Source: Spongilla lacustris (taxonomy: Eukaryota; Porifera; Demospongiae; Spongillida; Spongillidae). From it: 64,000 bases of DNA. The notes beneath the pieces are model-generated. The model had not been told where the DNA came from. It searched no databases and saw only the letters and a list, made by a program, of their open reading frames with translations. The stretch is taken from contig OX442431.1 of the NCBI GenBank assembly GCA_949361645.1, positions 6,663,160-6,727,159 on the forward strand. Direction: 5' to 3'. Position numbers and translations under genes: made by a program. Below, one piece after another: positions 1 through 11,745 of this stretch (position 1 is its first letter; each line of letters starts with the position of its first letter).

Positions 1-1210
1 TCGAGGGCCAGATACTTTCACTTACTGCCAGTCTAATTAGAGAAAAGATCCTACTTCTAACACCATTTTAGTCTCCAATATCTCAAACCAGCCACATCTG
101 TTGGTTATGTCCGTGGACTTAACAGACTTCCATTTTGGTGTTGTTTAATAACTGCGGTGCACCAGCTTGTAGTCAAACTCTGCCAAGGTACAAGATGAGG
201 AAATAAATGTTTGGGTCACATAAAATATATTCCATTGCTACAGCCATGCATCCGGGGTTGGAAGGTATGCCAGTAGTGACCCAGGTGCTTCAAATAAAAT
301 GGTACATAGAGATGGTTATAGATTTATTAGTTATTAAACAGTTTATCCAGCTTTTTAGAGACTTGTGCTGCTGTCAAGTCTGACTGCTTCTACCACATGC
401 ACCTTTGTGAATGACCACAGAGAGAACACACCTGTGATCCATGTTTGGTCACTTGTTGGTCCTAACTTTGGTCCAATTGTTCTCGTCCCTGCACCTGTTC
501 CCTCTGCTGCCACATGTCCGCCTTCTTTGTTGCCAGACATTGCAAATCACCTCCATATTCTGGCACATCATATAGCTAGAGACGATTCCAAATTCCCTGC
601 AGCTTCAAACAACCTTCTCTGTATTTATTCTTTTTCAATGTCCCTAATCAGGAAGTGCAGCATCAATTCCTCCCTCAAGTCTCCAAACTGACAGTCCTTG
701 ACCTGTTTGCTTATCTCCATTACAACGCGGTCTACACTCTTACCATCCTCCATTAGCTGGTAGAATTATGTGAATGCTGATACTTCTAGCGCACAGACTG
801 TTCACCTTCTTAGATGATAATTCAAACTTGCTACCTCGGGGGCCAGATACTTTCACTTACTGCCAGTCTAGCTAGAGAAAGGATCCTACTTCTGACACCA
901 TGTTTTCCTACTTATATAGCTGGTACTTTGATGTTTAATGCCTGTGGCCTTTGTCCTGCCCCCAACAGGTTACATCCTGGAAGAGCAGTGAACTCAAGAT
1001 CTGGCTCTTGAGTGCAGACATTGCATTAACCTCATTATCCAGTCTAAACAGCGGTACAATGAATGTATGCAATCTTTGGTGCATGGTAGTGGCAGAAATG
1101 GGAACTTACCTACCTTGGTACAATAGTACTAGTTGTTTAAGGGATCAATCCATATTCCCAGCAGTATGGCCAGGCTGGCCCAAGGATTAGTAGGCTATTA
1201 GATGACACCC
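1..1210 (-). mobile_element. Degenerate Ty3/gypsy gag-like fragment, duplicated segment copy A
   Basis: Conceptual minus-strand translation of about 545-760 gives stretches such as VKDCQFGDLREELM followed by LIRDI. These resemble the C-terminal part of Ty3/gypsy Gag (the GLRDxxLRERLL-type region before the zinc knuckle). Stops and frame changes show it is dead. Nearly the same sequence recurs at about 9,140-9,600, so this belongs to a duplicated segment. Sequence at 1-70 also recurs at 835-905 and near 9,640, so there is internal repetition as well. No LTR boundary was identified. The gag assignment rests on a short weak match. Confidence 0.4.
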
Positions 1211-1790
1211 TGAGCTCATTACAAAGGTGCCTATTGCACTGCTTGTGACAATGGGGAGACATGGTCAAGCAGAAACACTCATTATATTGTCACATACAAC
1301 CATTGTAGAGATCCAGGTACAGTCCAGTCCTCTGTTCATACCTAGTAGAATGCTCACCCACAGTGTTTTGAATAGTTGCAATTCAAATCGCAAGGCACAT
1401 GCTAGTGGTCAGTACTTCCTCAGTTCCATGGAGTCATTCAAGACTACACACATCACTGGTTATCAGGATCACATATGTCCATCAGTCAGGCAGCAGTGGG
1501 AGTAATGTCATTGGAACCACTTCCAAAACAAGAAGAGGCAGTAGTTGGAGTTGTGAACATTAATCATCCATGGCAACACGGACTTGATGATTTGATCCCA
1601 TGGTTACTAAAGTCAACACAATTTAGTACATGTACCAAATGAACAGCAGCATAAGCAGACCCTTAATAGCACAAACTGGAAGCAAGAAGCTCATTTACAA
1701 TGTAGAAGTGTCCTCTCAATCCTAAGTGGTAAGTGGTATTCGATACAACTGTGAATGTGTGTGGTACTTAAATGATCTGTATTTATTCAC
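1210..1790. repeat. Duplicated non-coding segment, copy A
   Basis: No gene recognised. The stretch is collinear, at high nucleotide identity, with about 10,300-11,340. Shared landmarks are the 'cagcagtgggagtaatgtca' block at about 1,490 and again at about 11,050, and the sequence just before the GLE1-like exon. The offset between copies is about 9.55 kb. It forms the left flank of the exon at 1,793. Confidence 0.6.
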
Positions 1791-1792
1791 AG

Positions 1793-1874
1793 ATGTGCTG
1801 GATGGCAGTGTAGAGTGGTCATGGCTTTCCAACTGGTTGGGCTATAGAGAAAATCACTTGATAAACACATTTGA
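1793..1874 (+). pseudogene. GLE1-like exon (W-WL motif), copy A
   Basis: An 82-bp open segment lies between an acceptor (ttattcacag) and a donor (gtaagt). The reading frame gives VLDGSVEWSWLSNWLGYREN and continues to a hydrophobic INTF. The WxWLxxxL pattern resembles the C-terminal GLE1 helix (HGWRWLAQ in human GLE1, the mRNA-export factor that activates the helicase DBP5/DDX19 at the nuclear pore). A second copy with the same boundaries lies at 11,344-11,425. Flanking GLE1 exons are disordered, so the copy is probably a duplicated or relic exon. The family call depends on the unambiguous GLE1 exon at 4,250. Confidence 0.4.
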
Positions 1875-2109
1875 GTAAGTATAAAGTGCAATGTACTTGA
1901 TGCTTAACACCACCAAGCAATGATAATGTACATAAGTATTATTGTGTTCCATTGACTGTACATGTGTAACTATTAACTATATGTGCACACACAAAATGAA
2001 TACATCGGACCACTGCATTATGTAAATGTGCCTTAAGTTGCAGAATCCATATAGAAGGAAAGTCGTGTGATCTCACATCCTTGCAGCCCTGCCCACTGTT
2101 CAAGATGTA

Positions 2110-2225
2110 GGATATATATATACCCCTGGCACAGAGATTTTTGAATATTTCCCAACCTGTGGTGCTCTGGAACTAACAAATACCAGGGTCAATGCTGAGA
2201 TCAGAGTACTGCTCACAGGCAAGCT
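2110..2225 (+). pseudogene. Shortened GLE1-like 'TCG' exon remnant
   Basis: One frame reads TEIFEYFPTCGALELTN. It is clearly related at nucleotide level to the longer exon copies at 4,971, 13,850 and 14,690, which share the block encoding TCGALELxN. It lacks the usual 3' part. A sister copy is at about 11,655-11,745. It looks like a decayed exon of the GLE1-derived tandem unit. Confidence 0.4.
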
Positions 2226-2229
2226 CTTC

Positions 2230-3290
2230 CCATTCCTTTTCCACGTGGGGCTATGTATTTGCATATATATACATTTAGATGTAGCAGTGCATATTTTATT
2301 AGTAGGGCTATGGATTTGAAGGCAACATTGGTGTCTAGTAATGTAATGGATGTAAATGGAGTTGCCTTTTTTTACCTTTGATTTGCACCACTATTGCCTT
2401 CACATTAGCTCCTTCCTCCCTCCTCACAGACATGTCCCTAGGCTGGAGCCTGCCTCCATCTGTCCTACTCACAAGCTTCCCTCCTCAGTGTGCCTCTCCA
2501 AGGTGGTGGATACACTGTGATTGTTGGATTGTACTGACTTTGGAAGGCTGAACCATGGTTAGTTGGTATTGGGCATTTAATTGTGGTATTGATTCGACTT
2601 TGTATGACAATCTGGGTCGTTATGAACGATGCGAAGGCTGTGTGTTGGGATAATATGTGTTTTTGGAATGATTGTGTGCTGGTTGTGTCCTTGGGATGAT
2701 GTGAGTGTGTGCCAAGATGACCCATGTCTAGTATGCGTTGCTTACATGTTGTACAATCAAAGAAAATCTTTTGAACAACGAACTGCTAATATGGGCTCTA
2801 ACTACATATGAAACTAAAATGCTGGGATGATGTGTTTGGAGTGTGCTTTGATAGTGGAACTGCACATCCCACTATTCCAACCCTCACTGCTATTTATGGT
2901 CAACACATACATGTCAAAATGGCTTTGTAAATGTTGGTTAGATTGAACAGTGTGCTTTGGATACTCTCCAAATGATGCACACCACATTCCCCTTTCAAGG
3001 ACATTCTGACCCATGCACGAAGCATATCTTGGTAGACATGGCCTATGCAGTTTCTCTATACTTTTGCCATGCTTTGATTATATATAAAATACTTACATGT
3101 ACATGTATGTATGCATTTAAACTATGCAGCCACTACGCACACAAGTTTCCACTCCATTGACTTGGGATTGTTCAAGACTAGTACATACTCCATGCTGAGC
3201 ATCATATATATAGGCTGTAACTATTGGTTGTTGTGGTTACATACATGTGTTGTTGAGGTTGTTAAATTTTTGGTCAATAAACTGATTTGC
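2230..3290. other. No gene recognised
   Basis: I see only short chance open frames here. Part of the right side (about 2,290-2,400 and 3,120-3,260) is related to 11,860-12,190, so it belongs to the duplicated segment. Confidence 0.5.
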
Positions 3291-4001
3291 ATATTATCTA
3301 TGTTAATTTTGGTACTTTTAGGGCCCATGCAGCTCAATTCATCCTCTTGCCATCAATGTTCTGCCCAATTCCAGTACTGCAGTGTGTTAAGATACTGCGG
3401 TGTGTTAAGACAGGAAGAATCTCCTCCCCTCCTTCCCTCTCCTACTCCTCCCTCCCCTTCTTCCCCTTCCCCCCTCTTTCCCTTTTCTCCCTCCTTCCCC
3501 TTACCTTCCCCCCTCTTCTACTCCTACCCTTCCTCTTTTTGTGTGTTTCACAAGGCTACCTTCTCGTCCCCCCAAAGGTACATTGTATATTTGCTCCAAT
3601 GGAAGAAGTGTTTTCAGACTTATGTTGTGAGAAGCACCTTCATCTGTTGGTATGTAGTAATATGTATATCCCATTCCTTCCTCGATCTCTCATCCCCATT
3701 CCTTCCTCCCTCTCATCTCCATTCCTTTCTCTCTTTTCCATTTCTTCCTCCCTCACTTCTCTATTCCTTCCTCCCCTCTCCTGTTGCTTATACATATATA
3801 CATGTACACCTGTAACCATATTATCTATCCATCACATACTGCTAGCTCCAACCATGTGATGGGCTGGTGGTCTATTACCATTGAGATATGATCTGTGAAT
3901 GATGTGGTCATGCACAAAGGAGCAAGTGGAGAAAGCTGAAGTTTCTTTGTGCAAATGAAATTACAAGGTGCATTACAGGATTTCCACCATGCATGCTTTG
4001 T

Positions 4002-4146
4002 GTGTGTATGTGTGTGTGTTGTGTGTGTGTGTGTATATGTGTGTGTATATGTGTGCGTGTTGTGTGTGTTGTGTGTGTGTGTGTTGTGTGTGTGTGTTGT
4101 GTGTGTTGTGTGTGTGTGTTGTATGTGTGTGTTATGTGTGTGTGTG

Positions 4147-4216
<70 letters not shown>
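4002..4216. repeat. (TG)n microsatellite with interruptions
   Basis: About 215 bp of TG dinucleotide repeat, with occasional TTG or TA interruptions in the left half and a pure run on the right. It lies in the intron just before the GLE1 exon. The cysteine/valine open frames across it are repeat artefacts. Confidence 0.95.
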
Positions 4217-4249
4217 ACTTGTGGCTCATTCCATCTTTCTTCCTTTAAG

Positions 4250-4431
4250 GAACAAGGACAGGTGGCTCCCAAGCATGACATCTTCCCTTATGCCTCTGTT
4301 GTTGTTGCCATGTGGACCGAGTTTCCTGACTTTGGGGCACTTTTCCTGGCCCACTTGTATCAGGCTTGCCCTGTTCTGGTCCCTTACTACGTTCCCATGG
4401 AAACTGGAATGTCAGAAATAGACCACATGAT
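4250..4431 (+). CDS. GLE1: GLE1 nucleoporin, conserved C-terminal-domain exon (partial gene)
   Basis: GLE1 is an mRNA-export factor at the cytoplasmic face of the nuclear pore. Its C-terminal HEAT-like domain, with inositol hexakisphosphate, stimulates the DEAD-box ATPase DBP5/DDX19. This 182-bp exon starts after 'cctttaag' and ends at 'gtgagc' (60 codons plus 2 nt). It encodes EQGQVAPKHDIFPYASVVV, then AMWTEFPDFGALFLAHL, then CPVLVPYY. This aligns with the human stretch [20 protein letters not shown]...DLILAHLHKKCPYSVPFY. It is the best-preserved GLE1 exon in the window and has no stops. The upstream N-terminal and coiled-coil exons are not recognisable here. The downstream TCG exon at 4,971 has an in-frame stop, so this may be a relic or a locus being remodelled by duplication. 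Confidence 0.65.
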
Positions 4432-4486
4432 GTGAGCATCATTGTTGAGCTGTGTTGTGTATATGAAGTACTAATGTATGTACATG

Positions 4487-4618
4487 TGTGTACATACATA
4501 CATACATACATGTACATACATACATACATACATACATACATACATACATACATACATACATACATACATACATACATACATACATACACACACACACATA
4601 CATACGCACACACACACA

Positions 4619-4652
<34 letters not shown>

Positions 4653-4880
4653 CATACACACATACATACATACATACATACATACATACATACATACATA
4701 CATACATACATACATACATACATACATACATACATGTATACATACATACATACATACATACATACATACATACATACATACATACATACATACATACATA
4801 CATACATACATACATACATACATACATACATACATACATACATACATACATACATACATACATACACACATACATAATAC
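4487..4880. repeat. (CATA)n microsatellite
   Basis: About 390 bp of TACA/CATA tetranucleotide repeat with a few CACA interruptions (about 4,588-4,618 and 4,655). All six frames stay open and give long Tyr-Ile-His-Thr or Met-Tyr-Val-Cys strings, which are artefacts. It separates two GLE1-like exons. Confidence 0.95.
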
Positions 4881-4970
4881 AATGTGTGTGTGTGTGTTAG
4901 TATGGGTACATGTATATGCATGTGGCTTAAACAACTGTCTTTATTTCATGTGTTCTGTGCTTCAATTCAG

Positions 4971-5105
4971 GTGATCACTGGCTACCCCTGGCATGAATAC
5001 CTCCACACCTGTGGTTCATTGGAGCTACCAAACTCCACCTAGGGCCATTTCAACAGTGTGCTGAGATCAGAGGGGATGGCAGTGTATGGTGCCAATATGC
5101 TCACA
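4971..5105 (+). pseudogene. GLE1-like 'HTCG' exon, copy 1, with in-frame stop
   Basis: The exon lies between 'cttcaattcag' and a 'gtgagt' donor. The frame reads ITGYPWHEYLHTCGSLELPN, then a stop, then HFNSVLRSEGMAVYGANMLT. It resembles the GLE1 segment [20 protein letters not shown] that follows the W-WL helix. Copies lie at about 13,850-13,990 and 14,690-14,815. The shared frame is broken differently in each, so most copies are non-functional. Confidence 0.45.
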
Positions 5106-5839
5106 GTGAGTTTGTGGTACAGTAAGCAAGTTTGATATATGAAGTTCTAAGGCATTTCTAAAGTTACAACTGCAAACTGGATTGGTCTGCATTGGGATTG
5201 CATCCACACTAGGCAATATTATCAATTGATAGAAGCAGGGGAGAGAAGTAAAACAAGAGGGTGTCGGGATTAGATGACAGGTCAAGGCAAATGATTTGAG
5301 GGAATGAAGGCCTTAGAGAAAGAGGGAGGATGGGGAAGTGGGAGTACATGGGAGGGGTGCAAGAATGGGAAGAAATAGAAGCAATTGTGGGCATTTGGGT
5401 GCTCTGCTTGAACATACATGTATTGTGTGCTTTTATTTTTAGGTTGGCCACAGTACACTCACTATAGTGGGAGAGCTCTTCAGTAAACCAGACATGCAGA
5501 CTCAGCATGTGTTTTTAGGAATACATGTGGATGGCTACTTCAGAGTTAGAAGTCACACACTGCACATACATATACATGATGTAAGCGATATTTTCATGTA
5601 CCCTTTTGGTCAGATTCTTGTTACATTTTGCATGAACTGTTTTAGTAGATATGCACATGGACATGTATGTTTATCAGCGACATGTATGTGCACATTAAAG
5701 TGTTGGCTGAGCATTGCATTGGATATGAAGTGCTGTTGAAGCCACCATGTATCATTGTATTTGTATTGTATGGGTATGGCGAGAACACTGCAAACAGACA
5801 ATCCTCATACTTACTGTATATGTGTATTTTAATAGGTAA

Positions 5840-6160
5840 ACATTAAGGTATGTTAAATAAGTTGCTGCTTGCGATTTCGACAGTGGAAGTCGATACCTGC
5901 ATATTCTATTCAATTACTTGTGTTTTGCTATTGCAAAGGCAACTTATTAAAGCCCTTGCATTTAAAGGACCATACCTCTGTTACCAGTTCTATTATTACA
6001 CATGTTGTGAGTAGTTGATTATATAAGTAGAAGAACTTATTATTGTAGATCACCTGCTCTCCTACTCCCACACGGAATTTTCTGGATGAGATACTACTGA
6101 TCTGGAGATATGTTGTTCCTGAGATGTTCTTTTAGCAGCAACTTAACTACCACAGATAAA
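5840..6160. other. No gene recognised
   Basis: Short AT-rich stretch between the tandem unit and the gypsy fragment; only small chance frames are visible. Confidence 0.5.
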
Positions 6161-6850
6161 ATTGTAATCTAAACTAGAGAGGATATCCAATGAAGAACAG
6201 CAAGAACACATCGCATTAGCCATTGGAATGTACCTGAAGCAGTGCACAGGCCAAAAGGCATACCCTTACAGGCCAAAGGGTGTATCAGATGCAGTTTTTT
6301 CCCCTGACCTTGCCCAGTTGTTGACAAGTAGGTGCATCCCATTAAGCATGGACATCATCAATTCTGGGTCAGCACAATGGGAGATTACCTTGGAAAGCAT
6401 GCCATCAAGTAGCACACAAATCACTTGCTTCTGGTGAATAAGTCATCATCTTGCTGACATGTTGGCTGACTGCTCCAAGTATCAAGCCAATGTTACTGTT
6501 AGCTGATGTTTGAGGACCTCTGATGCTGGTGACTTTAGTACTTAGCCACTTAGGTCCCCTGCTGAAGTTCAGAACCAAGACCTGATCCCCAATGATGAAA
6601 GAACGTGGATGGCCCTCTTATTGCACCACCTCTTCTGTCTTTCCTGAGTTGCTCTTACTTTCTCCTGCACCCAGTTCCTAAGCAGCTTCCCCTATTTCCT
6701 TCACACCTGAACCATGCCTCCTCTCCGTCAGAAGTTTGGCTGATGACACTCCTGTAGAGGCATCCTAGCAGCTCTGCAGATCCTTTCCTGCTCTTTTCTT
6801 CAGTACCAACTTCATGTCTGGACATCCCTCACAATAAGGCTATTAGAAGC
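6160..6850 (-). mobile_element. Ty3/gypsy pol fragment: integrase C-terminus followed by reverse transcriptase
   Basis: Read on the minus strand, about 6,640-6,500 contains GDQVLVLNFSRGPKW. This is the GDxVxVRNFxxGPKW motif typical of the C-terminal domain of gypsy integrases. About 6,290-6,210 contains GMPFGLCTASGTFQWLM, the MPFGLxNAPxTFQ block of gypsy reverse transcriptase, reached after a frameshift. Integrase sequence therefore precedes RT in the 5'-3' direction, the reverse of the standard gypsy pol order. An almost identical piece occurs at 63.5-64.0 kb. The fragment contains stops and frameshifts and is inactive. Confidence 0.7.
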
Positions 6851-6934
6851 TCGGTGGTTGGGAGAAGTCTTTATTTGTCTACCATTCTATACTCTTGACT
6901 AGTGAAGACACTTCCATTTTCAGTTACCAAGGTT

Positions 6935-7215
6935 ACAGGTAGAATATGACATACCTTCCAGGCCATAGGGTATAGCAAATACAGTTTTGTTCCCTTACCC
7001 CTGGGTTAATGGCTCAAGTGTTGAAAAGTAGGTGCACCCAATTAAGCGTGCCATCAATTCTTGGCCAGCACAATGGGAGATGTCCAGGGAAAGCATGCCA
7101 TCAAGTGGCACACAGATCAGTTGCTTTTGGTGAATGGGTAATCATCTTCCTGACGTGTTGGCTGACTGCTCTCTGTATCAAATGTTACAGTAACCTAGTG
7201 TTTACAAAATCTGCA
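6935..7215 (-). mobile_element. Second partial copy of the gypsy RT segment
   Basis: The nucleotide sequence around 7,000-7,160 repeats 6,310-6,470: the 'agtaggtgcacccaattaag' type block, the 'cagcacaatgggaga' block and the 'catgccatcaagt' block. It is a shortened, diverged duplicate of the neighbouring RT fragment. Confidence 0.65.
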
Positions 7216-9600
7216 ATCACATTATAAAACAGTGAAAAAGCAACACTGATATCATTTTCTGTCAGTCTTTGAGCACCACTCAGCATGTGGTGGGCCAAAT
7301 CTTTCACTCCAGCCTATTCTGTGATGTTTTCATGCTCCACTATCTCGCTGCATGCAGTATTGATGATGGCCCTTGTAACTGCCACCTTCTCTACAAATGG
7401 AATGTTAAACTGACAAAGCACAAACCTTAATTGTCAACGCACATTGCCCTGCTGATCTTATCTTTTTCTCACTTGCTATTATGTACAGGTGTATCCAAAG
7501 GGTGTCTCTTGTCTTTCACCTTCAACTCTTTCCACCATCGTCTCTTAACAGCATCACAGCTGACCCAGACAGTAGTTCAATGATGTTTCCTACAACAGAA
7601 CCCATCAAGATGAGGCAATTTTGCTTTATTTGACCACATGGCCAGCATGTGCATGCTGCTTTCCACAGTTTGTGGCTTACCATACTGCAGGCTGCAACCC
7701 CCAACCTGCAAGTGCTCATGTTGACCACATAACTAGCAGGTGGCCTGCTTTCTGCAGTGGGGTATTCCTTTAAGGGTTATATGGATTCCCGTACTGTTGG
7801 GTTTTTCGATTATTCTGACTGCTCACTTTGATGATGGTAAGTGTGCTCTTGACACAGCCACAACTTCAAAACTACATGTACAGTACTTGGAGTGAGCATT
7901 ACCCAAAACAGCAAACTGCTTCCCCGGAAATGGCCCTGCAAAATGGATGTGGTGTTGAGCAAGAAGGTCCCACTGTTGAAGCTATACTACAGGTGGAGAC
8001 ATCTTGCTGGCTTGTCAGGCGTGACACACATTTGTGATTCCAGGTTTTTTCAATGTATGGCCACCGATCAGTGCCTCTCGCCCAATCCTTCATTCCTTGT
8101 GATCCCAGGAGTAGTGTCATGAAGTATCTACAACTTTGCTTCTATGCCAGACTTCTGCACTAGCACAGAGCAACCCCTCACCCTAGAGACTCAACTCATG
8201 CCCCCTCGACAGTATGGAATGATCTCAACTCTCTTGGAGCTGCCTTCCAGTTTTCTTGACACATAATACATGCGCATTGAAATGTTCTTCCCAGTACGGC
8301 TTCTTCTCATTTTTGGACACTGATGCCACTGATTGACCTTCCTGCATTAAGACCTTCTGTACTTGCAGCACAGATCGATCACCACTGTTTTCTTAATTTC
8401 ATAGAATGCCAGAGGCTGGGAGGCTGTTGACTAGCCTGTGGGAGGTTTGAAATGAATCTCGCCAGATACTTGCACACTCCTGAAATCATCTGCACATCAG
8501 ATGCCCACTTTGAGGTAACTATGCCCTTGATCATCACCACCTAAGCTGGGTCTGGCTTAACTACATTCCCCAATATCCAGTGGCCAATGTGCACCAACTC
8601 AGACATATATTTTGCAAGCCTCTTTCATTTATGTCTTGTTTCTGGACCACGAGAACATTATCTGTCCCTATCCGCACATCTGAATACTCAGACATTATCT
8701 GACTTCCACATGGCAGTAAGGTTGCATATCCACATGCACTCTGTGGGTAAATCAACCATGTCTTCCATTGTCTGCAACGTTGCTGTGTGTAGAATCCTAT
8801 GGTGGAACAACCATCAAGCTTAGTGTCACATAACCCTGGCAGACATCTCAGCATTCCTTCAACATTGATTCTTGTATAAGGTTCTGAGTTTTTTTCCTGT
8901 ATAGACTCTGAATTTTTTCTGCCATTCAGCCTCGTAGGGTAGTGGTTTCAGGCCCAGGGCAGGCATGCAGACTTTGCACTGCGTCATTGACTTCCTTACT
9001 GACTCTCCATACATGTACATTGTGAGGACATGATATATTTTGGACCAACAGGTTTCCTACCATCCAATGACCATTGATCAACCAATGGCTTGTCACTATT
9101 ATACAAGTCTTTCCACACAACAATCTATCCAGCTTCTTAGATACCTGTGCTGCTTTCAAGTATTGCTACATTACTGTCTCCACTGTTCGTCCCGCCATAT
9201 TCTTTCAACAGTGGGAGAACACACCCTTGATCCTTGTTCTTACCTTTCTTGATCACCTGTTGGTCTTAACTTTGGTCCACTTGTTCTCATCCCTGCACCA
9301 GTTCCCTCCACTGCCATATCTCCGCCTTCTTTGTTGCCAGACATTGCAAATCACCTCCATATTCTGGCACATTGTATAGTTAGAGACAAATCCGAATTCT
9401 CTGCTTCAAATAACCTCTGTATTTATTTGTATTCTATGTCCCTAATCAGTAAGTGCAGCATCAGTTCCTTCCTTAAATCTCCAAACTGACAGTCCTTGAC
9501 CTGTTTTCTCATCTCCATCACAAAGGGGTCTACACACTTACCCGTCCTCCATTAGCTGGTATTATAATGTGACTGCTGATCCTTCTAGCGCACAAACTGT
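7215..9600 (-). mobile_element. Degenerate Ty3/gypsy element body (gag to RT region)
   Basis: Minus-strand debris of a retroelement. About 9,560-9,330 repeats the gag-like segment of 545-760. About 8,530-8,390 contains VCKYLARFISNLPQASQ. This resembles the LGMVNYxxRFIPNLS motif at the RT palm/thumb to RNase H boundary of gypsy elements. Stops and frame changes occur every 30-90 codons. The order gag then RT on the minus strand is as expected for gypsy. LTRs were not identified and the ends are uncertain. Confidence 0.5.
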
Positions 9601-9609
9601 TCACCTTCT

Positions 9610-11340
9610 TAGATGATAATCCAAAATTGCTACCTTGGAGGGCCAGATGCTTTCACTTATAGCTAGAGAAAAGTTATTTATACGTAGCTGGTACTTTGAT
9701 GCTTAATGCCTGTGGTCTGAACATATATCCTGTAATATTTAACAGAACAATACATAAATGCATTACCCACCTTAACCGGCTGCAGGATACAGCAAGGCAT
9801 TAGATGGTTGTATCAGAATGAAGGTTAGCTGTGTTCATTGAATGTCACACTTAATGGAGACTCCATTTTGGTGTTGTTTAATAACTACGGTGCACCAGCT
9901 TGTAGTCAAACTCTGCCAAGGTACAAGAGCAGCAATAAATTGTTGGGTCACTTTAAAAATACAATCCGTGCTGCAGCCATACAAGCTGGGTTGATGTGTA
10001 CATGTATTGGCACGTTGAGAAGCTATGTTATATAGTTGCCACTGCTTGCCAGTCTACTGATTACCTGGCCCAAATGGTCTAAAATGCTTCTTACAAAGAC
10101 AGCACATCATCTGTGTAGTATGTGGATTCAGGATCTGGTTCTGTCTGCAGATGTTGCATTAACCTCATCATCCAGTCTAAATGTATGCAATCTTTGGTGG
10201 TAATAGCAATAGTACAATGGTCATGTAATACTAGACGTTTATGGGATCTGTCCATATTCCCAACAGGCCGGTCTAAAGATTAGTAGGCTGGTAGATGACA
10301 CCCTGAGCTCATTACAAAGGTGCCTATTGCATATCAGAAGCACTGCTTGTGACAATGGGGATACATGATCATGCAAGAACACCTTCATTATATTGCCACA
10401 TGCAACCATTATAGAAATCTAGCTACAGTCCAGTCCTCTGTTAATATCTAGTGGAATGCTCTCACAGTGTCCTGAATAGTTGCAATTCAATTTGTATGGC
10501 ACGGATAACACATGTTAGTAGTCAGGGGTTGGAAGGTGACCCAAGTCCTCCAAATAAAATGGCACATAATGATGGTTATATTAGTTGCCACTGCTTGCCA
10601 GTCTGCTTGATTACTAGGCCTAAATGGTCTAAAATGCTTCTTTACAAAGTCAGCACTTCATCAATGTAGTACATGGATTCAGGATCTGGCTCTGGCTCTG
10701 AGGCATTGTTGCATTAACATCATTTTCCAGTCTGAATAGCAATACAATGAATGTATGCAATCTTTGGTGGTAGTTGCAGGAATTGAAACATGTGACATGA
10801 AACAATATTCCCAGCAGTATGACCCAAGGATTAGTAGGCTGTTAGTTGACACCCTGAGCCTCATTACAAAGGTGGTCATGCAAGAACACCTTCGTTATAT
10901 TGCCACATGCACCCACAGTGTCTAGTATAGACAAATCAATTCACACATGCTAGTGGTCAGTACTTCCTCAGTTCCAGGGAGTCAGTGTGTTTCTTACAAG
11001 ACTACACACATCACTGGTTATAAGGGTCACATATGTCCATCAGTCAGGCAGCAGTGGGAGTAATGTCATTGGAACCACTTCCAGAACAAGAAGAGGTAGT
11101 AGTTTGAGTTGTTAACATTAATCTTCCATGGCAACATGGACTTCATTTGATCCCATGGTTATCAAAGTCAACACAATGTAGTACCAAATGAACAGCAGTG
11201 TAAGCAATCCCTTAATAGCACAAACTGGAAGCAAGAAGCTCATTTATAGTATAGACGTATCCTCTCAATCCTGAATGTACTAAATGTAAGAGGCATTCAG
11301 TTCAACTGTGTGGTACTTGAAAATGATTTGTATTTATTCA
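9610..11340. repeat. Duplicated segment, copy B
   Basis: Collinear with parts of 1-1,790: 'cattttggtgttgtttaata' at about 130 and 9,865, the 'gacaccctgagctcattaca' block at about 1,205 and 10,300, and the block before the GLE1-like exon. Part of it is repeated again internally (10,000-10,330 against 10,560-10,880). No open gene. Confidence 0.6.
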
Positions 11341-11343
11341 CAG

Positions 11344-11425
11344 ATGTGCTGGATGGCAGTGTAGAGTGGTCATGGCTTTCCAAATGGTTGGGCTATGGAG
11401 AAAATCACTTAATAAACACATTCAA
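11344..11425 (+). pseudogene. GLE1-like exon (W-WL motif), copy B
   Basis: Same 82-bp size and splice boundaries as 1,793-1,874 (acceptor 'ttattcacag', donor 'gtaagt'). It encodes VLDGSVEWSWLSKWLGYGEN. Only a few substitutions separate the copies, so the duplication is fairly recent or the exon is constrained. It lies 9.55 kb from copy A with the same flanks. Confidence 0.4.
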
Positions 11426-11654
11426 GTAAGTAAATATGTTTACTGTATTCGATGTTAACACCACCAAGCTGTGATAATGTACACAAGTATTAGTGTGTTC
11501 CATTGGCTGTACATTCTTAACTATTAACTATATGTACACACACAAAATGAATACATAGGACCACTGCATCATGTAACTGTACCTCTAGTTGCAGAATCCT
11601 TATGGAAGAAAAGTCATGTGATCTCGCATCCTTGCATCTCAAAATGCAGGATAT

Positions 11655-11745
11655 TTCTGGCCACTCCTGGCACAGCGATTTTGAATATCTCCCAACCTGT
11701 GGTGCTCTGGAACTAACAAATACCAGGGTCAATGCTGAGACTAGA
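11655..11745 (+). pseudogene. Shortened GLE1-like 'TCG' exon remnant, copy B
   Basis: Encodes PTCGALELTNTRVNAE in one frame. It matches the remnant at 2,110-2,225 at nucleotide level and has the same truncation, so the truncation predates the segment duplication. Confidence 0.4.

Larger units (their letters stand above)
3290..5830 (+). repeat. GLE1-derived tandem unit, copy 1
   Basis: The first and longest copy of a recurrent module. Landmarks in order: a block ending in 'catgcagctcaattcat' (about 3,325), a pyrimidine-rich tract (3,420-3,540), a 'ctccaatggaag' block (about 3,595), a second pyrimidine tract, a block around 'gatgggctggtggtctatta' (about 3,858), a TG microsatellite, a GLE1 exon (4,250), a CATA microsatellite, the TCG exon (4,971), a purine-rich tract (5,290-5,380), a 'ggttggccacagtacactca' block (about 5,444) and a block encoding FSKPDMQTQH (about 5,480). 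The same order, with losses, recurs at 12.18, 13.08, 14.63 and 15.36 kb. Confidence 0.7.

Noticed and set aside
3825..4229. His-Thr repeat minus-strand frame
   Set aside because: Antisense of the TG microsatellite.
4002..4934. Long Val-Cys, Tyr-Ile-His-Thr and Met-Tyr-Val-Cys open frames on both strands
   Set aside because: They are translations of TG and CATA microsatellites, open in all frames with no non-repeat coding sequence.
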